From Methylobacterium cerastii (GTDB lineage: Bacteria; Pseudomonadota; Alphaproteobacteria; Rhizobiales; Beijerinckiaceae): a stretch of 46,361 nucleotides of DNA. Position numbers and translations under genes: made by a program. The notes beneath the pieces are model-generated. The model was not told the DNA's origin. It did no database searches and worked only from the letters and a program-made list of their open reading frames with translations. Below are positions 25,320 through 33,579 of this stretch, one piece after another; the stretch's first letter is position 1; each line of letters begins with the position of its first letter. The DNA lies in NCBI RefSeq assembly GCF_022179125.1, contig NZ_BPQG01000080.1:1-46361 (forward strand). The letters are read 5' to 3'.

Positions 25320-25747
25320 CGGCGATGCGGCGGAGCTTTTCGCGCAAGGGCTCGGGGAGCGATGCGAGCCACGCATCCTCCTGGCCGGGCTCGGGCAGCA
25401 CCGTGCCGAATTCCAGGAGGCCGTGGGCGGGGATGCTCGGAGATGGCGACCCAGACGTCGTGGTCCGCGATGCCGAGGATCGCGCTCGTCTCGGCCATGA
25501 TGCGCCTCACAGCGCCTTCCGATCCGGGGGCCGGCCCGCGGGGATGGCGACGCGGACCCAGACGTGATCGGGCGAGGCCGGCGCGCCGCCGATGAAGATC
25601 GACCCCGGGTCGACCGCCTGGATGACGACCTAGACGAGGCATCGCGGTGCCCCCGCCTCGACCGCATGGATGGCGACGATGCGAGCCCGCTCCTCGGCGG
25701 TCACCGCCCGCGCGGTCGAGCGCTGTCGAGACGGCGTAGGTCGGCAT
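25320..25747 (-). pseudogene. Decayed tautomerase-family gene
   Basis: Reading all three minus-strand frames recovers one protein of about 140 residues: MPTYAVSTALDR, then VTAEERARIVAIHAVEAGAP, IQAVDPGSIFIGGAPASPDH, VWVRVAIPAGRPPDRKAL, VRRIMAETSAILGIADHDVW, and GLLEFGTVLPEPGQEDAWLA. This resembles tautomerase-superfamily proteins (4-oxalocrotonate tautomerase/cis-CaaD-like). The frame is broken by a shift near 25708, an in-frame TAG at 25632-25630, a TGA plus shift at about 25509 and another shift near 25430. The N-terminal MPTY would give the family's catalytic Pro after Met removal. No functional product is possible without several corrections; sequencing errors in a GC-rich stretch are less likely given four lesions. 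Confidence 0.8.
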
Positions 25748-25801
25748 CCGGGGGCGTCCCGTCCAGGGCGGGGACGCCCGCCCCGGATGCGCGCGGGTCG
25801 C

Positions 25802-27235
25802 CTACAGGCTCGGGTGAAGCCCGCGCACCGGGCTGACTCCTTCCAGGAGCGCTGCGGCGTGCAGGATCGTCGCCTCCGCCTGCCAGCGGCCCACCACCTG
25901 CACGTTGATCGGCAGTCCCTCGCGGCTCGTTCCGAACCGCATCGACAGCCCCGGCAGGCCGGTCACGTTCAGCGGCACCGTCGCGCCCTGGAGGTAGGTC
26001 AGGTCGACCGTCTTCCCGTCGACGACGAGTTCCTTGATGCCGTGCTTGTGCGCCGGCACCGGCAGCACGGGCGTCAGCAGGATGTCGTGGTCGCGGAAGT
26101 AGGCGGCGTAGCCGTCGCGGAGCCGCTCCGCCGCCTGCTCGGCCGCGACGTACTCCGCCATCGTGGTGTCGGGCAGCGACAGCATGGTCTTGGCCATCGT
26201 GTACATCTGGTCTTCGTGCCCGGCGGTCGCCGCGCGGAAGGCCGGCTTCATCTCCATCACGTGGAGCTTGTTGAACACGTCGAGGGCGAAGTCGCGCTCC
26301 AGCGCCGGGATGCGCACGGCCTCCACCGTGTGACCGAGGCTCGCCAGCGCTTCGGCCGCCGCCCGCACGGTCGCCGCGACCTCGGAATCGACCGGCCCGA
26401 AGCCGGGCTCGACCAGCCAGCCCACCCGCAGCGGACGGTCCGGTGCGGGCGCCGCGCCGGCCTCGAACCGGCTGGCGTAGCCGTCCTCGCCGTCGGGGCC
26501 GGCAAGCAGCGAGAAGGCCAGCGCGAGGTCGCGGATCGAGCGCGCCATCGGGCCGACGTGCCAGAAGCGGCGCGGCGCCCGCGGCCAGATGCCGGTCATC
26601 GGCACGCGCCCGTGGGTGCCTTTGAGCGAGACGATCCCGGTCTGCGCGGCCGGGCCGCGGACCGAGATGGCGAGGTCGGTGCCCAGCCCCAGGGGCGACA
26701 TGCCGGCCGCGATGGCCGCCGACTCGCCGCCGCTCGATCCGCCCGGCGTGCGCGTCAGGTCCCAGGGGTTGTTCGAGCGGCCCGAGAGCAGGTTGTCGCT
26801 CTCGATCCAGTAGGAGAATTCGGGGAGGTTGGTCTTGGCCAGCAGGATGCCGCCGGCCTGCTTCAGGCGCGCCACGCTGGTCGCGTCGGCCTCGGGCGTG
26901 CGGCCCTTGAAGATCGGCGAGCCGCGCTGGGTCATGATGCCCGCCGTGTCGATCGAATCCTTCACGGTGAACGGCACCCCATGAAGCGGTCCTAGCTCCC
27001 GCCCCGCCATCACCGCCGCCTCCGCGTCCTTGGCCGCGGCGAGCGCGCCCTCCGCGACGGTGACGATGGCGTTGATCTGGGGGTCGACCGCCGCGATCCG
27101 GTCGAGATGCGCCTGCACGACTTCGACCGGCGAGAGCTGCCGAGTGCGGATCAATTCGGCGAGCCGGGTCGCGTCCGAGAAGACGACGTCCTGTGTCGTG
27201 GAGGGGGTGGTGGGCTGGGTCATGGGCTGGGTCAT
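25802..27235 (-). CDS. Amidase-signature hydrolase
   Basis: A 477-residue cytoplasmic amidase of the Ser-cisSer-Lys class, hydrolysing amides or acting like the GatA fold. The triad is visible: Lys92 in VPFTVKDS, the cis-Ser near residue 167 in TPGGSSGGESAA, and the nucleophile Ser191 in DLAISVRGPAAQTG. The usual Gly-Ser-Ile-Arg at the nucleophile is Ile-Ser-Val-Arg here, a mild variation. The substrate is not predictable. A 12-bp duplication at the start encodes MTQPMTQP, so either ATG could be used; AAGGA lies about 10 nt before the first. It is the last gene of a same-strand run from tetR through the DJ-1 gene. Confidence 0.9.
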   Translation of the reverse strand: MTQPMTQPTTPSTTQDVVFSDATRLAELIRTRQLSPVEVVQAHLDRIAAVDPQINAIVTVAEGALAAAKDAEAAVMAGRELGPLHGVPFTVKDSIDTAGIMTQRGSPIFKGRTPEADATSVARLKQAGGILLAKTNLPEFSYWIESDNLLSGRSNNPWDLTRTPGGSSGGESAAIAAGMSPLGLGTDLAISVRGPAAQTGIVSLKGTHGRVPMTGIWPRAPRRFWHVGPMARSIRDLALAFSLLAGPDGEDGYASRFEAGAAPAPDRPLRVGWLVEPGFGPVDSEVAATVRAAAEALASLGHTVEAVRIPALERDFALDVFNKLHVMEMKPAFRAATAGHEDQMYTMAKTMLSLPDTTMAEYVAAEQAAERLRDGYAAYFRDHDILLTPVLPVPAHKHGIKELVVDGKTVDLTYLQGATVPLNVTGLPGLSMRFGTSREGLPINVQVVGRWQAEATILHAAALLEGVSPVRGLHPSL

Positions 27236-27330
27236 GGGCGGGAATCCTTCGGGTTCGCGATGCGGGCGGATCGCCCCGGCTCGGGCCGGCGGCGATCATG
27301 AGCGGGCGCCCGCCGAGGGCGCCCGCGACC

Positions 27331-28014
27331 TCAGCGGTTGGCGAGATGGGCGACGAGACGCTCGGCGGCGGGGCCCGAGGAGGCCGGGTTCTGGCCGGTG
27401 ACGAGCAGGCCGTCCGCCACGACGAAGGGTCCCCAGTCGGCGCCCTTGGCGTAGAGGCCGCCGTTCCGCACGAGCTCGTCCTCGACCAGGAACGGCACCA
27501 CCTCCGTGAGGCCGACGGCCTCCTCCTCGGTGTTGGTGAAGCCCGTGACCTTGCGGCCGTCGACCAGTGGCTTCCCGTCAGGCGCCTTGGCGTGGCGCAG
27601 GACGCCGGGGGCGTGGCAGACCAGGGCCACGGGCTTGCCGGCCGCCAGCGTCGTCTCGATCAGCTTGATCGAGGCCGGGTCCTCGGCGAGGTCCCACAGG
27701 GGCCCGTGGCCGCCGGGGTAGAACACCGCGTCGAAGCTTTCGTGGCTGACGGCGTCGAGGCGGCCGGTCTCGTCCAGCACCGCCATGGCCGCCGCGTCGG
27801 CTTCGAAGCGGCGCGTCGTGTCGGTCTGGAAGTCCGGCTCGGCGCTCTTCGGGTCGAGGGGCGGGCGGCCGCCCTGGGGCGAGACCACCACCACCTCCGC
27901 GCCGGCATCCTTGAACACGTAGTAGGGGGCCGCGAACTCCTCCAGCCAGAAGCCGGTCTTCCGGCCGGTGTCGCCGAGGCGGTCGTGCGAGGTCAGCACC
28001 ATCAGGATCTTCAT
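27331..28014 (-). CDS. DJ-1/PfpI-family protein (Hsp31-like)
   Basis: A 227-residue cytoplasmic protein of the DJ-1/PfpI superfamily. The nucleophilic Cys133 is in ALVCHAPGVL with His134 after it, and Glu26 is in GFWLEEFAAPYYVF. The FYPGGHGPLWDL and TGQNPASSGPAAE segments are also typical. Relatives include glutathione-independent glyoxalases and stress chaperones, so detoxification of reactive carbonyls is plausible. It lies between a small secreted-protein gene and the amidase on the same strand, 95 nt from the latter, downstream of a TetR-type operator. Confidence 0.92.
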   Translation of the reverse strand: MKILMVLTSHDRLGDTGRKTGFWLEEFAAPYYVFKDAGAEVVVVSPQGGRPPLDPKSAEPDFQTDTTRRFEADAAAMAVLDETGRLDAVSHESFDAVFYPGGHGPLWDLAEDPASIKLIETTLAAGKPVALVCHAPGVLRHAKAPDGKPLVDGRKVTGFTNTEEEAVGLTEVVPFLVEDELVRNGGLYAKGADWGPFVVADGLLVTGQNPASSGPAAERLVAHLANR

Positions 28015-28115
28015 GGTCGTTCTCCGAGGTTTTCGCTTGGGGAGGGAAAAGGTTTGGGGGTCGGGCCGTTCGCCGGGTCCGCGCGGGGCGGCGACTTGGG
28101 GAAGGCGGGCGGATT

Positions 28116-28343
28116 TTAGCGCGCCTTCACGGGGCGTTCGGCGGCCGGATCGCGCGCCGGCGCAGCTGGCGCGGGGCGGAGTTCCGGGTTCGCGCCGCGG
28201 ACCTCCTCGAACCGGACCATGCGGACCGCGCCGATGGTCTCCAGGATGATCCGCTCCTGCGCGGTCGCGGCCCGCGGGGTGAGGAGCGCCATCAGCCCGA
28301 CGGCGAGGGTGGCGGCGACGATCGTCTTCGTGGGGTGGGGCAT
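28116..28343 (-). CDS. Small secreted protein of unknown function
   Basis: A 75-residue product with a Sec signal peptide (KTIVAATLAVGLMALLTPRA, then ATAQ) leaving about 46 mature residues ending in a Pro/Ala/Arg-rich tail. No family is recognised. It begins about 60 nt downstream of the palindrome at 28404-28427, as the first gene after that operator, ahead of the DJ-1 gene. Confidence 0.65.
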   Translation of the reverse strand: MPHPTKTIVAATLAVGLMALLTPRAATAQERIILETIGAVRMVRFEEVRGANPELRPAPAAPARDPAAERPVKAR

Positions 28344-28403
28344 CGGATGTCTCCGTCTGGCTGCTGGCTCCCCGCCGGCCCGGGGACGATGGCTCGTTTT
28401 CGT

Positions 28404-28427
28404 TTTGAGTAGACCGGTCGTCTCAAA
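28404..28427. promoter_or_regulatory. TetR-type operator palindrome upstream of the small gene/DJ-1 genes
   Basis: The core GACCGGTC is flanked, after 2 nt on each side, by TTTGAG and CTCAAA, giving a 24-bp palindrome with 20 paired positions. The 14 bases TAGACCGGTCGTCT recur exactly at the tetR promoter (29100-29113). It lies between tetR and the small secreted-protein gene, where it could control the downstream genes. Confidence 0.75.
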
Positions 28428-28476
28428 CTTCGGCGTAAAAGGATACTGTCTCGGGATCGTTGGAACGCGGGTGGGT

Positions 28477-29079
28477 TCAGTGCGGCGCGAGGCCGAGGAG
28501 GCGGCGGGTCGTCCCGATGGCGGCCTCGAACGGGGCGTCGGTCCGGACGATCTTGGCCATCAGGCTCGCACCGAGCCAGACGTGGTACAGGTCTTCGGCG
28601 GTCGTCTGCGGCTCGCCCTGGACCGTGAGCGACCCTTCCGCCACGCCCGCCGCGATGGCGTGCGACAGCCGTTCGATGATCCCCGCGGTGCCGCCCTTGA
28701 GGGCGAGGCGCATGGCCTCGGACAGGTCCGAGACTTCCGCCGCAAGCTTCACCGCGAGGCACTTGCGCTGGTAGTCGATGCTCCCCTGCGTCGCCTGCCA
28801 CTTGCGCCAGTAGTTCATCAGGCGCTCGGCCTGGTTCAGGCCCGGTTCGGCGAGCGTCGCGTCGAGGTCGGCGAGGTAGGCTTCGAAGTAGTCCGCCAAG
28901 AGGGCCTCGCCAAAGGCCTCCTTGGAGCCGAAGTAGTGGTAGAACGATCCCTTCGGCACGCCGGCCGTGGTCAGGATCTCGTTGAGGCCGACCCCGGAGA
29001 ACCCCTTCGCGCCGACGAGGCCGTAGGCGGTGTTGAGGATCTCTTGGCGGGTGTCGGTGTGTGCGGCGTCGCGTGGCAT
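28477..29079 (-). CDS. TetR/AcrR-family transcriptional regulator
   Basis: A 200-residue repressor with an N-terminal HTH (TRQEILNTAYGLVGAKGFSG, then VGLNEILTTAGVPKGSFYHY) and the helical ligand-binding domain of the TetR family. The C-terminal domain has RKCLAVKLAAEVSDLSEAMR, typical of the NemR/AcuR-like branch that senses electrophiles or organic solutes. Cys106 in that segment is a possible redox sensor by analogy only. Matching palindromes lie directly upstream (29100-29114) and downstream (28404-28427), pointing to self-control and control of the following DJ-1 and amidase genes. Confidence 0.93.
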   Translation of the reverse strand: MPRDAAHTDTRQEILNTAYGLVGAKGFSGVGLNEILTTAGVPKGSFYHYFGSKEAFGEALLADYFEAYLADLDATLAEPGLNQAERLMNYWRKWQATQGSIDYQRKCLAVKLAAEVSDLSEAMRLALKGGTAGIIERLSHAIAAGVAEGSLTVQGEPQTTAEDLYHVWLGASLMAKIVRTDAPFEAAIGTTRRLLGLAPH

Positions 29080-29099
29080 GACGGCGAGATAGATCGAAT

Positions 29100-29114
29100 T
29101 AGACCGGTCGTCTA
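29100..29114. promoter_or_regulatory. operator in front of tetR
   Basis: TAGACCGGTCGTCTA contains the same 14-bp sequence as the site at 28410-28423. It overlaps the -10 region and expected transcription start of tetR, fitting repression by blocking RNA polymerase. Confidence 0.75.
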
Positions 29115-29139
29115 GAGGCAGCTTTCATTTTTTTGGCAA
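29111..29139 (-). promoter_or_regulatory. predicted tetR promoter
   Basis: On the minus strand TTGCCA (29139-29134) and TCTAGA (29116-29111) are separated by exactly 17 nt. They precede the tetR ATG (29079) by about 30 nt, and the operator overlaps the -10 box. Confidence 0.5.
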
Positions 29140-29216
29140 AGGGCTCGCGAAGGGCTCGGCAGGCGGCCTCGCAGGCGCCGCCCGCCTCGGTCGAAACCCG
29201 GCCGTGCGGCTCGCCG

Positions 29217-29708
29217 CTACCGCTTTCCGAGTGTCGCCGTCGGCCATTCGACGATCCGGTCCGGGAGTTCGTCGTCGGTGAACTCCTCCTCGTTGCCGGC
29301 CATCCGGCCGCGGATCGAGATGCCGGCGTCGTGGACGCTGTTGCGCGAGCCCGAGATCAGGTGGTGCCAGTCGTACAGCGGCTCGCCGTCGCGGATCAGG
29401 CGGTAGGCGCAGGTGGGCGGCAGCCACGGGATCGTGCGCACCGCCTCGGGGGTGAGCCGGACGCAATCCGGCACCCGGACCTGGCGCTTGGCGTAGTCGC
29501 GGCAGCGGCAGGCATGGCCGTCGAGCAGGGTGCAGCCGACGTCGGTGTGGTGGACCTCGCCGGTGTCGTCGTCCTCGAGCTTCAAGAGGCAGCACCGGCC
29601 GCAGCCGTCGCACAGGCTCTCCCACTCGGCCGGCGTCATCGCTTCGAGGGTCTTCTCCCGCCAGAACGGCAGGGCGGCGCCCGCGGGGGCGGGCTTGGGG
29701 TTCCCCAT
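29217..29708 (-). CDS. YcgN-family cysteine-cluster protein
   Basis: A 163-residue cytoplasmic protein with a conserved Cys cluster ([60 protein letters not shown]), the signature of the YcgN/UPF0153-like family, probably binding a metal or Fe-S. The role is unknown. ATG 29708 is supported by AGAGG 8 nt upstream; a GTG at 29717 is also in frame. It is divergent from the PBP1A gene, and the 25-bp shared motif (29812-29836) lies in the 260-bp gap. Confidence 0.9.
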   Translation of the reverse strand: MGNPKPAPAGAALPFWREKTLEAMTPAEWESLCDGCGRCCLLKLEDDDTGEVHHTDVGCTLLDGHACRCRDYAKRQVRVPDCVRLTPEAVRTIPWLPPTCAYRLIRDGEPLYDWHHLISGSRNSVHDAGISIRGRMAGNEEEFTDDELPDRIVEWPTATLGKR

Positions 29709-29811
29709 CGGGAACACCTCTCACGTGACAGGGGCTGAAGCGCCCCCTGTGCCGCAAGGCGGGCGCGGGTGCAACCCGGCCGCGACCCGGCCACCGGGGC
29801 GCCCCAATCCG

Positions 29812-29836
29812 CCATCAAGGTTGACGCCACCTTTCC
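29812..29836. promoter_or_regulatory. 25-bp sequence shared with 3730-3754
   Basis: It begins CCATCAAGGTTGACGC and ends TTTCC. It lies about 130 bp upstream of the PBP1A start and about 100 bp upstream of the divergent YcgN gene. See 3730-3754 for the matching copy near pal. Confidence 0.4.
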
Positions 29837-29968
29837 CCGGCGCCCGCCGGACCCATCGCCGCGCAGGCCGCGTTCCATCTCGCGAAAGGCCCCGCGGCTT
29901 GGTAGAGAGGGACACGGTCCCCTCGTCCGCGGGTCCGTCGAGGCGTCTCAAGGAGCCGGAACCCCGTC

Positions 29969-32233
29969 GTGCGCCTGCCGAACGTCTCCCGCCTCCTCAC
30001 CCGCATCAAGCACGCGTCGCTGGCCTTCGACGCCTGGGTCAACGCGGGCCTGTACGACAGCGGCGTCTCCGGCGGCGCGGTCTACGGCCGCTTCCAGGAG
30101 CGGATGAAGGTCTTCGCCTTCCGCGGCTGGAAGCGGGTGGCCCTCGACCTGACGAGCGAGGGCGTGACCCTCGGCACGGGGGCTGCGATCCTGATGCTCG
30201 CGCTGGCGCAGCCGGCCTTCAACCTCACCAGCGACAACTGGCTCAAGGCCCAGGACCTCGCGGTCACCTTCCTCGACCGCTACGGCACCGAGGTCGGGCG
30301 GCGCGGGATCAAGCACGACGACTCGCTCAAGCTCGACGAATTCCCCGACATCATGATCAAGGCCCTGGTCTCGACCGAGGACCGGCGCTTCTACGAGCAT
30401 TGGGGCATCGACCCGATCGGCACGCTGCGCGCGCTCGTCAACAACTCGCGCGGCGGCGGCAGCACCCAGGGCGGCTCCTCGATCACCCAGCAGCTCGCCA
30501 AGAACCTGTTCCTCACCAACGAGCGCTCGCTGGAGCGCAAGGTGAACGAGGCGTTCCTGGCCCTGTGGCTCGAGAGCCACCTGACGAAGAACGAGATCCT
30601 CAAGCTCTACCTCGACCGCGCCTACATGGGCGGCGGCACCTTCGGCGCGGTGGCGGCGGCGGATTACTATTTCGGCAAGCCGCTCAAGGACATCAGCCTG
30701 GCCGAGGCCGCGATGCTGGCCGGCCTGTTCAAGGCGCCGAGCAAGTACGCGCCGAGCGTCAACCTGCCGGCGGCCCGCGCGCGCGCCGTCGACGTGCTGC
30801 ACAACATGGTCGAGGCCGGGTTCGTCACCGAAGGGCAGATCCAGACGGCTTTGCGCAACCCGGCGACGCCGGTGACGCGCACCCGCGACATCACCGCCGA
30901 CTACTATCTCGACTGGGCCTTCGGCGAGATCAAGGCCATGGCGGATGCGGGCAAGTTCAAGACCGACCGGGTGCTGACGGTGAAGACGCCGCTCGACCTC
31001 GGCATCCAGAAGCGCGCCGACCAGGTGGTGGCCGACATCCTGCGCAAGTCCGGCGAGGCCTACGACGTCGACGAGGCGGCGATGGTGATCCTCGATCCCG
31101 ACGGGGCGCTGCGCGCCATGGTCGGCGGCGCCGACTACGGCGAGAGCCAGTTCAACCGCGCCACCGACGCGCTGCGCCAGCCCGGCTCGTCGTTCAAGCC
31201 CTACGTCTACGCGGCGGCGCTGAACTCCGGCCTGTTCCGGCCCGACACGGTGGTGGTCGACAGCCCCGTCTGCCTCGGCAACTGGTGCCCGCAGAATTAC
31301 GGCCGCTCCTATTCAGGGCGCCAGCCGATGTGGCTCGCGGTGGCGAAATCGATCAACACCATCCCGATCAAGGTCTCGATCGCCATCGGCAAGGGCCTCG
31401 GGATCAAGGGCGACTTCCAGGCCGCGAAGGCGGGGCGCGCCAAGATCATCGACACGGCCCACCGCATGGGCATCACCACGCCGCTGGTCGACTCGGTGTC
31501 GCTGCCGATCGGCTCGGCCGAGGTCACGGTGATCGACCAGGCCGCCGCCTACGCGGTGTTCGCCAACGGCGGGCGCAAGGCCAAGCCCTACGCGGCGTCC
31601 GAGGTGAAGAATTCGAGCGGCGAGGTGATCTACCGCCACGACGACGAGAAGCCCGAGCAAGTGCTCTCGACCCAGGTCGTCGCCGACATGAACTACATGC
31701 TGAACAAGGTGGTCGAGGAGGGCACCGGCCGCCGCGCGCAGCTGGAAGGCATGAAGGTCGCGGGCAAGTCCGGCACCACGAACGCCTACCGCGACGCGTG
31801 GTTCGTCGGCTACACCGGCAACTACGTCGCCGCGGTCTGGTTCGGCAACGACGACCACACCTCGACCAACAAGATGACCGGCGGCTCGCTGCCCGCCACC
31901 GCCTGGCACGACGTGCTGGAGGTCGCCCACCAGGGCATCGAGCTGAAACCGCTGCCGGGGCTCAAGGCCCCGAACGCCGCCGCCGCCCAGGCCGCCGCCT
32001 CGACCCCCACCGACCCGGCCGCCACGAGCTACGGCAAGCTCTCGCGCCGCAGCTTCGAGGTGATCGGCGGCCTGAACGGCCTGTTCCGCACCGTCGAGCG
32101 GGCGCGGCCCGAGGCCGGCGAGGCCAAGCCGGCCTCGGAGCCGCGCCCGGGTGCGAGCCTGGCGCCCGCCGTCACGACCCGCGACGTCGCCGAAGGCACC
32201 CGCTCCGTCGGCGGCCGCCTCGAGACCCGGTGA
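29969..32233 (+). CDS. Class A penicillin-binding protein (PBP1A type)
   Basis: A 754-residue bifunctional peptidoglycan synthase anchored by a membrane helix near residues 65-85 (GTGAAILMLALAQPAF). The glycosyltransferase has Glu137 in STEDRRFYEHWGID and QGGSSITQQLAKNLFL. The transpeptidase has Ser407/Lys410 in QPGSSFKPYVY, SxN in AKSINTIPIK and the KSG box in VAGKSGTTNAYRDAW. An atypical N-terminal about 60 residues precede the membrane helix. The start is GTG 29969 with AAGGAG about 13 nt upstream. Two small genes (DUF1214, DUF1254) follow with overlaps or tiny gaps and are probably co-transcribed. Confidence 0.93.
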   Translation: MRLPNVSRLLTRIKHASLAFDAWVNAGLYDSGVSGGAVYGRFQERMKVFAFRGWKRVALDLTSEGVTLGTGAAILMLALAQPAFNLTSDNWLKAQDLAVTFLDRYGTEVGRRGIKHDDSLKLDEFPDIMIKALVSTEDRRFYEHWGIDPIGTLRALVNNSRGGGSTQGGSSITQQLAKNLFLTNERSLERKVNEAFLALWLESHLTKNEILKLYLDRAYMGGGTFGAVAAADYYFGKPLKDISLAEAAMLAGLFKAPSKYAPSVNLPAARARAVDVLHNMVEAGFVTEGQIQTALRNPATPVTRTRDITADYYLDWAFGEIKAMADAGKFKTDRVLTVKTPLDLGIQKRADQVVADILRKSGEAYDVDEAAMVILDPDGALRAMVGGADYGESQFNRATDALRQPGSSFKPYVYAAALNSGLFRPDTVVVDSPVCLGNWCPQNYGRSYSGRQPMWLAVAKSINTIPIKVSIAIGKGLGIKGDFQAAKAGRAKIIDTAHRMGITTPLVDSVSLPIGSAEVTVIDQAAAYAVFANGGRKAKPYAASEVKNSSGEVIYRHDDEKPEQVLSTQVVADMNYMLNKVVEEGTGRRAQLEGMKVAGKSGTTNAYRDAWFVGYTGNYVAAVWFGNDDHTSTNKMTGGSLPATAWHDVLEVAHQGIELKPLPGLKAPNAAAAQAAASTPTDPAATSYGKLSRRSFEVIGGLNGLFRTVERARPEAGEAKPASEPRPGASLAPAVTTRDVAEGTRSVGGRLETR

Positions 32234-32238
32234 CGGCG

Positions 32239-32919
32239 ATGGTGGCGGGAACCGAACCGGCCGCACATGCGGCCGAGGGGACGCGGCGCACGCCCCGGGC
32301 GCGGGCCGGCCAGGCCGCCGGGTTCGTCTCCGGCGCCTCGCCGGCGGCGCTCGCCCTCTACGCCCTGGCGCTCGGCGCCGGGCTCGGGCTCGCCAGCGCC
32401 GACTGGGCGACGCGGGGCGGCTACCCGTTCGGCGGCGTCGCCGTGGGGGCCTGGACCGCGTGGCCGCGCGCCGGCTCGACCGCGGCCGACCCCTACACCC
32501 GCGCCGTCAACGCCCGCCGGGGCGAGGTGCCGCTCGCGGTCGGCGAGGGGCTGCTGCTGACGGCCGCGGTCGACGATTCGGGCCGGGCGCTCGACGCGAC
32601 CTGCACCTACCGCGTCGCCGGCATCACCCCGCCCGCCCGCGCCTGGACCCTGACGGCGGCCGGCCGCGGCGCACCCGAGCCCGGCCGCCCGGGCTTACGC
32701 GAGGGCTTCACCTCCACCGAGATCCTGCGCGAGGCCGACGGGCGCTTCGCCATCGTCGTCGGCTCGGAGGTCGAGCCCGGCAACTGGCTGCCGAGCCCGC
32801 GCGCCAGCGGCCCGATCCGCCTGGCGCTGCGCCTCTACGACACCCCCGTGGCCGCCAGCGCCGGGACCCTCGACCGCGACGCGGTGCCGGCGATCACCCG
32901 GATGGGATGCGCCTCGTGA
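32239..32919 (+). CDS. DUF1214 domain-containing membrane protein
   Basis: A 226-residue protein with one membrane segment (AALALYALALGAGLGLASAD) followed by a domain with WPRAGSTAADPYTRAVNARR, FTSTEILREADGRFAIVVGS and NWLPSPRASGPIRLALRLYD, the DUF1214 pattern; the function is unknown. It follows PBP1A by 5 nt. A GTG at 32230 that overlaps the PBP1A stop is an alternative start. Its 3' end overlaps the next gene. Confidence 0.85.
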   Translation: MVAGTEPAAHAAEGTRRTPRARAGQAAGFVSGASPAALALYALALGAGLGLASADWATRGGYPFGGVAVGAWTAWPRAGSTAADPYTRAVNARRGEVPLAVGEGLLLTAAVDDSGRALDATCTYRVAGITPPARAWTLTAAGRGAPEPGRPGLREGFTSTEILREADGRFAIVVGSEVEPGNWLPSPRASGPIRLALRLYDTPVAASAGTLDRDAVPAITRMGCAS

Positions 32920-33566
32920 ACCTGCGCGTCGTTTACGCCACCGCCTGCGGGCTGGCGCTCGCCGGGATCGTCCACGTGGCGACGGTGTTCGCGATTCCGG
33001 CCCTGTCGGAGACCGACGCCCTCACCCGCGCCCGCTCCAGCGAGAGCCTGGAGCACCCGCAGCGGGTCTACACCCTGGCGACCCACGGCGAGCCGGCCCC
33101 GGCCGAGGCGTGGCTGCCGATCCCCGACCCGTCCGTGGCGGTCGGCGTCTGCGCCTACGACCTGGAGGACGGCCCGATGCGGGTTTCGGCCCGGACCGGC
33201 GCGATGATGCTGTCGCTGGCGGTGCACGGCCGCAAGGGCGCCTTCTACGCGGTCACCGACCAGGCCGCGGTGCGCGGCGCCCTCGACCTCGTGGTGCTGA
33301 CCCGGGCGCAGTACGACGCGGCCCTGGCCAACGACGACGAGAACGAGCCGAGCCGCGACGTGCGCATCGTCGCCCCGGGCGACCAGGGCTTCGTCGTCGT
33401 CCGCGTCATCGCAGGCCTGCCGAGCCAGCGGGCCGCGGCCAACGACGCGGTGCAGGCGGTCTCCTGCACCACCGACAGCCCGGACGAGCCGGACCCCGAG
33501 CCCGCGCCGGCCAACCCACCGCCGACCAACCCGCCGCCGGCCGGCCGCGCCAAGCCGAACGGCTGA
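32907..33566 (+). CDS. DUF1254 domain-containing protein
   Basis: A 219-residue protein with an N-terminal membrane segment (VVYATACGLALAGIVHVATV) and a DUF1254-like body (AYDLEDGPMRVSARTGAMML; AFYAVTDQAAVRGALDLVVL). The tail is Pro/Asn-rich and probably disordered. ATG 32907 overlaps the DUF1214 stop by 13 nt; GTG 32916 (4-nt overlap) is also possible. DUF1254 and DUF1214 are often fused in one protein, DUF1254 first; here they are separate genes in the reverse order. It converges on the CLC gene with 13 nt between stops. Confidence 0.82.
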   Translation: MRLVNLRVVYATACGLALAGIVHVATVFAIPALSETDALTRARSSESLEHPQRVYTLATHGEPAPAEAWLPIPDPSVAVGVCAYDLEDGPMRVSARTGAMMLSLAVHGRKGAFYAVTDQAAVRGALDLVVLTRAQYDAALANDDENEPSRDVRIVAPGDQGFVVVRVIAGLPSQRAAANDAVQAVSCTTDSPDEPDPEPAPANPPPTNPPPAGRAKPNG

Positions 33567-33579
33567 CGCGGCCTTCGGC

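Noticed and set aside
25250-25747. A single intact gene upstream of the secreted hydrolase
   Set aside because: The recognisable tautomerase sequence switches frame three times and meets a stop, so it is annotated as a pseudogene.
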